From the NCBI GenBank assembly GCA_008501785.1, contig QQUD01001010.1, forward strand, positions 1 through 5,695: DNA of 5,695 nucleotides, written 5' to 3'. Position numbers and translations under genes: made by a program. This DNA is from Chloroflexota bacterium. GTDB lineage: Bacteria > Chloroflexota > Anaerolineae > Promineifilales > Promineifilaceae. The notes beneath the pieces are model-generated. The model was not told where the DNA came from, searched no databases, and saw only the letters and a program-made list of their open reading frames with translations. Below are positions 1-4,943 of the stretch, piece by piece (the first letter of the stretch is position 1; every line of letters starts with the position of its first letter).

Positions 1-10
1 TAGCAAATTG

Positions 11-15
11 TCCTA
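11..15 (-). promoter_or_regulatory. Probable Shine-Dalgarno of the next gene (expected nuoM)
   Basis: After the nuoL stop the minus strand reads TAGGACAATTTGCTA to the window edge. TAGGA followed by nine bases and a terminal A would place an ATG starting at position 1 and running out of the window. In nuo operons the gene after nuoL is normally nuoM. The start codon itself cannot be seen completely, so this rests on spacing and gene order only. Confidence 0.35.
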
Positions 16-22
16 CGATTTA

Positions 23-2308
23 TCAAAACAATACCGGCCACAAGAAATAAGCCAGTAAAACAACCGCCCCCAGGAACACACCCAGCGCATACGTGCGGGC
101 ATATCCTGATTGCGACATGCGTAATACATTGGCTAGGCGGCGAGTCGCGCTGCCAGCCCCATTCACCAAACCGTCAACCCCTTGCGCATCAAGGCTATTT
201 GCTACAAACTTCGCAAACCCCACAAAGAAGTCACGGATAATGTTTTCATGTACAAAATTGTGCCAGATTTCCCAATCAATCGTGTAAGCCAACACCCGAG
301 ATGCCCATTTGAAAAACGGAATCACCGTTGCCATGTACAAGGCTTCAAACGGCAGAATGCGGAACCACCAGATAAATGGCCCGATAATGGGAATCCCCGG
401 CATCGGATCAGTATCTTCGGCTTTTTCTGGTCGGTTACGATACAAACCAAAGAATGAGCCGACAATCGCCAACAATGCGAGCAGTGTCGAAACGATTGCC
501 ACACGCCATTGCAAACTAGTTGGCGTATGCGGCAAATGCACCACATTTTCCTCGGTCAATTCAAACGAGGTGATTGAATGTTCGAGCCAATGCTCTAATG
601 CCAGATTGAACCCAGCCGATTCATGTTCACCAGCGGCCTCGTGACTATCTTCAACAACCGCGTGACTCTCCTCAGCAGCACCGCCAAATGAAATGTTGGG
701 GAAGTTCATCAGGCCACCTAATGTTGCCAACACTGCCAAAATGACTAAAGGAACAACCATGGTTGTCGTACTCTCATGGGCATGCTTGGCTGCATCGTGA
801 CGCGCATTTCCAAAGAAGGTCATTTTTACTTGGCGCCCCATATAGAAAGCGGTGCAAATGGCAGCGAGGGTTAACAACCAATAGACGGTTGTGAAAACGG
901 CCGTTTTCTCTGGACTCGCCGCTGCATGGGCCAAAATCTCATCCTTCGACCAGAACCCAGCAAACGGGAATATACCGGCCAGGGCCAAAGCACCTACCAT
1001 GTACGTCCAGAACGTCCACTTCATCTTATGCCGCAAACCACCCATCGTCCGCATATCTTGTGGATCAAAGGTGTCGTGCTCATCATGATGCCCGTGCGAG
1101 AGATGATGATGGCCATGCTCCATGCCATGAATGACAGAACCAGACCCAAGGAACAACAACCCTTTAAAAAATGCATGGGTAATCAGATGGAACATCCCAG
1201 CCACATACGCACCCATCCCAATGGCCGCAATCATAAACCCAAGCTGACTCACCGTTGAATAAGCCAGCACTTTTTTAATATCAAACTGCGTAAACGCGAT
1301 CAAACCAGCAAACAATGCTGTCGAAGCACCAACGATTGCCACCAAATCGGGCGAACTCAATGAACCGATAACGGTTATATGACTGGCACGTACAATTTCA
1401 TAAAACACATTGCTGCGTACAATCAAGTAGATACCGGATGTAACCATGGTCGCCGCATGAATCAGCGCCGAAACAGGTGTCGGACCAGCCATCGCGTCTG
1501 GCAGCCAAACATAGAGCGGGATTTGGGCAGATTTACCGGCTGCACCAACGAGGAAGAGAGCGGTAACGGCCGTTAACACCCCACCTAACGAAGCACTAAA
1601 CAAGCCAAACTCAACCATTTCCCCGTGTTCAAACATCTCCACTGCACCCGCAAACACAGGCTCAAATTGCAACGACCCAAACGCCCAAAACGTCAGAATC
1701 ATCGCCAAAATCATTGCCAGGTCGCCAACACGGTTTGCCACAAAAGCCTTCCGTGCTGCATTGGCATTCATCGGCGTGCCATCCGCTTCCGACCGGTCAA
1801 ACCAAAAACCAATCAGCAAGAATGAGCAAAGGCCAACCCCTTCCCAACCCACAAAAAGCATCAGGTAACTGTTCCCCGATACCAAAATCAGCATAAAGAA
1901 CAAAAACAGATTCAAATATGTGAAAAACCGGGAAAAATTTGGGTCGCCATGCATGTAGCCAATGGCATAAATGTGAATCAGTGAACCAACGCCAGTCACC
2001 ACCAGCATCATCGTCACCGATAAGGTATCAACTTGAAACGCCCACGGCACATAAAAATGAGCCGACGGAATATTGATCCAGTCAAAAAATGGCACAACTA
2101 CTGCATGATACTCATGGCTTACCAGACTCAACAGCAGCGAAACCGCCACCGCAAACGCACTCAACGCCATGATGCTGGCAAACCAACCAGACCACTTCTC
2201 ACCCACTTCACGGTCTTGCACCACAAACCGTCGCCCAACCAGGCCATTAAACAAGACGCCAATTAAGGGAAAGATAATAAGCAAAGGGGCTAAACTAAAT
2301 GTATTCAT
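23..2308 (-). CDS. nuoL: NADH-quinone oxidoreductase subunit L (distal antiporter-like proton pump)
   Basis: NuoL is the distal Mrp-antiporter-like subunit of the membrane arm and pumps protons. The product has 761 residues, about 150 longer than E. coli NuoL (613). Key residues are visible: Glu156 in FVGWEGVGLCSFLLIGFW, Lys259 in GAAGKSAQIPLYVWLPDAMA, His284 in SALIHAATMV, the FDIKKVLAYSTVSQLG segment (342-357), His378 and Lys382 in THAFFKGLLFLGSGS, and Lys455 in GFWSKDEIL. The extra length includes a His-rich loop (394-411), an acidic and His-rich stretch (about 544-590), and a long C-terminal region. That region should contain the lateral amphipathic helix and final membrane anchor (YALGVFLGAVVLLAYFLW, 740-757). 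The start ATG 2308 gives a typical NuoL N-terminus (MNTFSLAPLLIIFPLIGVLF), but its ribosome binding site is separated from it by a hairpin. The stop is TGA at 25-23. Confidence 0.98.
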   Translation of the reverse strand: MNTFSLAPLLIIFPLIGVLFNGLVGRRFVVQDREVGEKWSGWFASIMALSAFAVAVSLLLSLVSHEYHAVVVPFFDWINIPSAHFYVPWAFQVDTLSVTMMLVVTGVGSLIHIYAIGYMHGDPNFSRFFTYLNLFLFFMLILVSGNSYLMLFVGWEGVGLCSFLLIGFWFDRSEADGTPMNANAARKAFVANRVGDLAMILAMILTFWAFGSLQFEPVFAGAVEMFEHGEMVEFGLFSASLGGVLTAVTALFLVGAAGKSAQIPLYVWLPDAMAGPTPVSALIHAATMVTSGIYLIVRSNVFYEIVRASHITVIGSLSSPDLVAIVGASTALFAGLIAFTQFDIKKVLAYSTVSQLGFMIAAIGMGAYVAGMFHLITHAFFKGLLFLGSGSVIHGMEHGHHHLSHGHHDEHDTFDPQDMRTMGGLRHKMKWTFWTYMVGALALAGIFPFAGFWSKDEILAHAAASPEKTAVFTTVYWLLTLAAICTAFYMGRQVKMTFFGNARHDAAKHAHESTTTMVVPLVILAVLATLGGLMNFPNISFGGAAEESHAVVEDSHEAAGEHESAGFNLALEHWLEHSITSFELTEENVVHLPHTPTSLQWRVAIVSTLLALLAIVGSFFGLYRNRPEKAEDTDPMPGIPIIGPFIWWFRILPFEALYMATVIPFFKWASRVLAYTIDWEIWHNFVHENIIRDFFVGFAKFVANSLDAQGVDGLVNGAGSATRRLANVLRMSQSGYARTYALGVFLGAVVLLAYFLWPVLF

Positions 2309-2357
2309 AAATTTAAGTAAATAAAACCATGAACATGGTTTTATTTACCCTCCTCCT
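2309..2357 (-). promoter_or_regulatory. nuoL leader: strong Shine-Dalgarno, 15-bp perfect hairpin, then start
   Basis: The whole nuoK-nuoL gap is organised in three parts in the transcribed direction. AGGAGGAGG (2357-2349) is a near-ideal Shine-Dalgarno. It is followed by a perfect inverted repeat: GTAAATAAAACCATG (2348-2334), spacer TT (2333-2332), CATGGTTTTATTTAC (2331-2317). Last comes TTAAATTT (2316-2309) and the nuoL ATG at 2308. In linear form the Shine-Dalgarno is 40 nt from the ATG, too far to work. With the 32-nt hairpin folded out, the remaining spacing is 8 nt. No other purine-rich ribosome binding site lies near the nuoL start. I infer that the hairpin bridges the site and the start, as described for phage T4 gene 38. 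Confidence 0.7.
2313..2336 (-). CDS. Possible 7-codon leader ORF upstream of nuoL
   Basis: ATG 2336-2334 lies 12 nt after AGGAGGAGG and opens a frame reading MFMVLFT, ending with TAA at 2315-2313. The stop is 4 nt before the nuoL ATG, in a different frame, so termination and re-initiation could couple it to nuoL. The coding sequence sits in the loop and descending arm of the 15-bp hairpin, so translating it would melt that hairpin. The ATG may exist only because of the palindrome (CATG on each side). No homology is expected for a peptide this short. Confidence 0.25.
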   Translation of the reverse strand: MFMVLFT

Positions 2358-2660
2358 CTATCCCTTCATCAAATTAATTTCATCAATATTGATGCTTTGC
2401 TTCGTGCGGAAAATCGTCACAATCAGTGCCAGACCAACAGCCACTTCAGCCGCCGCCACCGTAATCACGAAGAAAACCAGCACCTGCCCGTCAAGGTCGC
2501 CTAAATGACGGGAAAATGCCACAAACAGCAAATTAGCTGCATTCAGCATCATTTCAATTGACATAAAAACAATAATGGCATTTCTACGAATCAAAACGCC
2601 CAATGCGCCGAGTGTGAACAAAATGGCACTTAAACCAACATACCACTCAATGCTAACCAT
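2358..2660 (-). CDS. nuoK: NADH-quinone oxidoreductase subunit K (proton-channel subunit)
   Basis: NuoK is the smallest pump-related subunit, with three transmembrane helices and a role in proton translocation. The product has exactly 100 residues, the usual length. The two essential membrane glutamates are in place: Glu36 in [15 protein letters not shown] and Glu72 in [13 protein letters not shown], the same positions as in E. coli NuoK. ATG 2660-2658 is preferred because it starts [12 protein letters not shown] and has GCGAGG a few bases upstream. An upstream in-frame ATG (2702) would add 14 polar residues from the nuoJ-coding region. The start overlaps the nuoJ end by 8 nt. The stop TAG (2360-2358) is followed directly by AGGAGGAGG, the ribosome binding site assigned to nuoL. 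Confidence 0.97.
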   Translation of the reverse strand: MVSIEWYVGLSAILFTLGALGVLIRRNAIIVFMSIEMMLNAANLLFVAFSRHLGDLDGQVLVFFVITVAAAEVAVGLALIVTIFRTKQSINIDEINLMKG

Positions 2661-3165
2661 TTTGGCCTCGCTTCTTTCGTTCGTTGAGAATAACAACACC
2701 AATCATGGCAATCAACAGTAAAATACCCGTCACTTCAAATGGGAATACATACCCTTCAAAAAGACGTAACCCTAATGCTGTTGGGCTGGTATCAATCATG
2801 CTAGATGTTGCACTGGTCACAGAATCACCTTGAATCAAAACCAATCCAAGCACACCCAGCAACACAACACCTAAAACAAGTGCCGCAACCCGCTGCCACA
2901 ATTCGCCACCACGACCACCTGATAGTTGTTCTGTACCCAACAACATAATCACAAACAAGAACAACACCATAATTGCGCCTGCATAAACCGTAATCTGAAC
3001 CATCGCAATAAAAGGTGCGTTCAAAATCAGGTAAAAAACGCCAATCGTAGCGAAATTTAAGACCAACCACAATGCACTATAAACAGCATTTCGGTTCGTG
3101 AGCATCATCACGGCCGAAATAAGTGCAATCACAGCCAGTATGCCAAATACAAGTGGACTTCCCAT
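2653..3165 (-). CDS. nuoJ: NADH-quinone oxidoreductase subunit J (membrane subunit)
   Basis: NuoJ is a small membrane subunit between the quinone chamber and the antiporter-like pumps. Its third helix changes conformation during turnover in known structures. The product has 170 residues with about five predicted helices. The hallmark segment [20 protein letters not shown] (55-74) contains the conserved [11 protein letters not shown] stretch with the helix-distorting Gly63 and Tyr61. The last helix follows FPFE (141-144) as [17 protein letters not shown] chose ATG 3165-3163 because AGGAAGAGG lies just upstream (TAGGAAGAGGAAT then ATG) and the protein then begins directly with a membrane helix. 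The reading frame extends up to ATG 3228, but that would add 21 polar residues overlapping nuoI. The nuoI stop is 10 nt upstream. The stop TAG (2655-2653) lies inside the start of nuoK, an 8-nt overlap that suggests translational coupling. Confidence 0.96.
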   Translation of the reverse strand: MGSPLVFGILAVIALISAVMMLTNRNAVYSALWLVLNFATIGVFYLILNAPFIAMVQITVYAGAIMVLFLFVIMLLGTEQLSGGRGGELWQRVAALVLGVVLLGVLGLVLIQGDSVTSATSSMIDTSPTALGLRLFEGYVFPFEVTGILLLIAMIGVVILNERKKRGQNG

Positions 3166-3175
3166 ATTCCTCTTC

Positions 3176-3685
3176 CTACTTTGGATCTTCCATATCCGGG
3201 ATGGCCCGGTCAAAACTGCCTGGTTCAACTTGTCGCGGCGTCCCTACCGCATTAATTGGGACATCAACAATCAACATATCTTTTGTGTAAATCGCGCTGG
3301 CGCGTCCAGAAAAACTGAGTTCGTAGTCGTGTTCCAGCACAATTGCCTCAGTCGGACAGGCATCTTCACAATAACCACAAAAAATGCAGCGCAGCATGTT
3401 AATTTCATACGTGCTGGCAAACCGTTCACCAGGTGAAAAGCGTGTCTCATCTGTGTTCTCAGATGCTTCTACAAAAATAGCATCTGCCGGGCAAGCCGCA
3501 GCACACAAAGCACAGCCAATGCACTTCTCAAGTCCATTGTCATATCGTTTCAGTTCATGACGGCCCTTGTAGCGGTTGCGCACCGGCCTTTTTACTTCAG
3601 GATATTGGATCGTCACAGGCGGCATAAACATATGCTTCAACGTTGTGTACATCCCTTTCGCAATTGCAATCGTTGCTTGAATCAT
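3176..3685 (-). CDS. nuoI: NADH-quinone oxidoreductase subunit I (two [4Fe-4S] clusters)
   Basis: NuoI is the ferredoxin-like subunit at the base of the peripheral arm. It holds clusters N6a and N6b, which relay electrons towards N2 and quinone. With the start chosen here the protein has 169 residues. The two motifs are CIGCALCAAACP (Cys 55, 58, 61, 65) and CIFCGYCEDACP (Cys 100, 103, 106, 110), so all eight ligands are present. In this family the fourth ligand of each cluster comes from the other motif. The N-terminal segment (1-25) is the amphipathic membrane-associated helix. I chose ATG 3685-3683 because GGAGAG (3699-3694) lies exactly 8 nt upstream. A GTG at 3709 would add 8 residues (MSLRRVII) but would place that Shine-Dalgarno inside the gene. 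A second AGGAG (3731-3727), just after the nuoH stop, is too far from either start to be the simple choice. The stop TAG (3178-3176) overlaps the nuoJ ribosome binding site. Confidence 0.97.
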   Translation of the reverse strand: MIQATIAIAKGMYTTLKHMFMPPVTIQYPEVKRPVRNRYKGRHELKRYDNGLEKCIGCALCAAACPADAIFVEASENTDETRFSPGERFASTYEINMLRCIFCGYCEDACPTEAIVLEHDYELSFSGRASAIYTKDMLIVDVPINAVGTPRQVEPGSFDRAIPDMEDPK

Positions 3686-3693
3686 AATAATGA

Positions 3694-3699
3694 CTCTCC
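3694..3699 (-). promoter_or_regulatory. Shine-Dalgarno of nuoI (decides the start)
   Basis: GGAGAG on the minus strand is 8 nt from ATG 3685 and supports that start over the in-frame GTG at 3709. The flanks contain a short direct repeat, GTCATTA, on either side of it. Confidence 0.75.
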
Positions 3700-3739
3700 G
3701 TAATGACACCTGATTCGGTGACTTATCTCCTGTTATACG

Positions 3740-4831
3740 TTAGTTAAGCCCTAAAAATGCCAGGTACCCATCCTGTCGCAATAAAATGAAAATTGCGACA
3801 ATGATGAAGTTTAAGACGGAAACTGGCAATAACGTTTTCCAGCCCATAGCCATTAGCTGATCGTAACGGAGACGCGGCAGCGAAGCCCGAATCCAAATCA
3901 TCAAGAACAAGCAGAAGATGATTTTAATCAGCAAATAGACAAAACCCAAGGCTGGCAATTGGTCCACAAATGGCCCCAAATAGCCACCTAAAAAGAAAGT
4001 AGCAAAGATGGCGCTGAATGAAACCATTTTCATGTACTCAGCCATAAAAAACATGCCAAAGCGCATGCCACCATACTCAACATTGAAACCTGCCGACAAC
4101 TCTTGCTCCGCTTCCAGCAGGTCAAATGGTGCCCGCTGCAATTCCGCCATCATGCCAATCCAGAAAACAACAGCTGCAGGGGGCCACTCAAAGACAAACC
4201 AGCCCAGGAAGCCGCGCTGTGCCTCCACAATTTGACCCATGTCCATCGAGTCAGCAATCATAATCGGCACCAATACGGTCAACCCTAATGCCAACTCATA
4301 GCTGATCATCTGCGCCGTCGCCCGAATACCGCCCAGTACAGCATATTTACTATTCGATGCCCACCCGGCCAACACAACACCATACACGCTGACGGAGGTA
4401 ATGGCTAAAATAAACAACACAGCGATATTTAAACCAGGAGCAATCGCAAAATAAGGTGTAAATTTCGCAGCAAAAATTTGGATTGGGCCAGCCCAGGGAA
4501 TGACAGCCAAAATCAAGATAGCTGGAATCACGGTCAACATTGGAGCCAAGTTATAGGTCCATTTATCAACCAGCGCCGGCGTTGAGTCTTCCTTCAGAAA
4601 AAGCTTAACCGCATCTGCCGCAGGTTGCAAAAACCCACCGAGCAGCTTGCGTTCTTTGCCACCCCGTCGCGGGAATGGAATGTAACCTGCCCGATTGGGG
4701 CCAACACGGTGTTGTAGTCGCGCCAACACTTTGCGTTCTAAAAGCGTCGTGTAAGCGAACCCTGTAATGACAGCGAGCGAGACGATAAATCCGACGATTA
4801 GCGCTCGGAGTGCAATTTGTCCTGGTGTCAT
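3740..4831 (-). CDS. nuoH: NADH-quinone oxidoreductase subunit H (membrane quinone-site subunit)
   Basis: NuoH is the multi-spanning membrane subunit that forms the quinone chamber with NuoB and NuoD and starts the proton path. The product has 363 residues. Conserved landmarks are LERKVLARLQ (31-40), GPNRAG (44-49), LQPAADAVKLFLKED (68-82), GWASNSKYA (156-164), APFDLLEAEQEL (234-245), EYGGMRFGMFFMAEY (252-266) and RASLPRLRYDQLM (315-327). The acidic loop at 230-253 is the known quinone-coupling region. The protein is longer than E. coli NuoH (about 325), partly because of a basic insertion at residues 50-67 between GPNRAG and LQP. The start ATG at 4831-4829 has AGAGGA (4845-4840) 8 nt upstream, a good ribosome binding site that lies after the structured element. 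The stop is TAA at 3742-3740. Confidence 0.98.
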   Translation of the reverse strand: MTPGQIALRALIVGFIVSLAVITGFAYTTLLERKVLARLQHRVGPNRAGYIPFPRRGGKERKLLGGFLQPAADAVKLFLKEDSTPALVDKWTYNLAPMLTVIPAILILAVIPWAGPIQIFAAKFTPYFAIAPGLNIAVLFILAITSVSVYGVVLAGWASNSKYAVLGGIRATAQMISYELALGLTVLVPIMIADSMDMGQIVEAQRGFLGWFVFEWPPAAVVFWIGMMAELQRAPFDLLEAEQELSAGFNVEYGGMRFGMFFMAEYMKMVSFSAIFATFFLGGYLGPFVDQLPALGFVYLLIKIIFCLFLMIWIRASLPRLRYDQLMAMGWKTLLPVSVLNFIIVAIFILLRQDGYLAFLGLN

Positions 4832-4856
4832 AGGGTATGTCCTCTTTCCTTCTTAT

Positions 4857-4939
4857 AAAATAAGTTTAAAAACAGTGCTAGGGCCGGTCTCCTGACCGCG
4901 CCCGGTGGTGGCTCGGTGAGGACACCGACCACAGCCTGT
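4857..4939 (-). terminator. Possible partial terminator or processing site between nuoG and nuoH
   Basis: Read in the direction of transcription, the GC-rich folded element (4939-4872) runs directly into five T residues (4872-4868), then AAACTTATTTT. A GC-rich stem followed by a T-run is the layout of an intrinsic terminator. However, the T-run is short, the strongest hairpins are not the ones next to it, and full termination would cut nuoH-L off from nuoG. If active, it is more likely to be leaky attenuation or an RNA-processing or stability boundary. No promoter is evident between it and nuoH. Confidence 0.3.
4872..4939 (-). repeat. 68-nt structured intergenic element with two mirrored hairpins
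   Basis: The element fills most of the 112-nt nuoG-nuoH gap. On the plus strand an outer stem pairs ACAG and GCT (4872-4875, 4877-4879, with T4876 bulged) with AGC and CTGT (4933-4939). Inside are two hairpins. Hairpin A has GGGC 4881-4884 pairing with GCCC 4900-4903 and CGGTC 4885-4889 pairing with GACCG 4894-4898, loop TCCT and bulged C4899. Hairpin B has GTGG 4908-4911 pairing with CCAC 4929-4932 and TCGGTG 4913-4918 pairing with CACCGA 4923-4928, loop AGGA and bulged C4912. The hairpins are inverted copies that differ by a swapped loop-closing pair, and their loops are complementary. It is GC-rich, unlike its AT-rich flanks. I infer a dispersed palindromic (REP- or MITE-like) repeat or a structured RNA. 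The dispersed nature cannot be seen from one copy. Confidence 0.7.
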
Positions 4940-4943
4940 AAAG

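Noticed and set aside
309..1258. Plus-strand open frames at 309-644 and 926-1258 (110-111 codons)
   Set aside because: They lie opposite nuoL, which is strongly supported by conserved motifs throughout. Their translations are polar, Pro/Arg-rich and without recognisable domains, and I see no ribosome binding site. They are antisense shadows.
2653..2660. 8-nt overlap of nuoJ and nuoK
   Set aside because: Short overlaps are usual in tightly packed nuo operons and suggest only ordinary translational coupling.
2661..2702. Longer nuoK start at ATG 2702
   Set aside because: It would add 14 residues encoded inside nuoJ. ATG 2660 gives the standard 100-residue protein with Glu36 and Glu72 at the canonical positions.
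3166..3228. Longer nuoJ start at ATG 3228 overlapping nuoI by 53 nt
   Set aside because: It would add 21 polar residues before the first membrane helix. ATG 3165 has a good Shine-Dalgarno (AGGAAGAGG) and gives the usual protein start.
3686..3739. nuoH-nuoI gap: distant AGGAG (3731-3727), weak CACC/GGTG hairpin and GTCATTA direct repeat, considered as a second bridged start like that of nuoL
   Set aside because: nuoI already has GGAGAG at a normal 8-nt spacing, and the hairpin stem is only 4 bp plus a mismatch. No special mechanism is needed.
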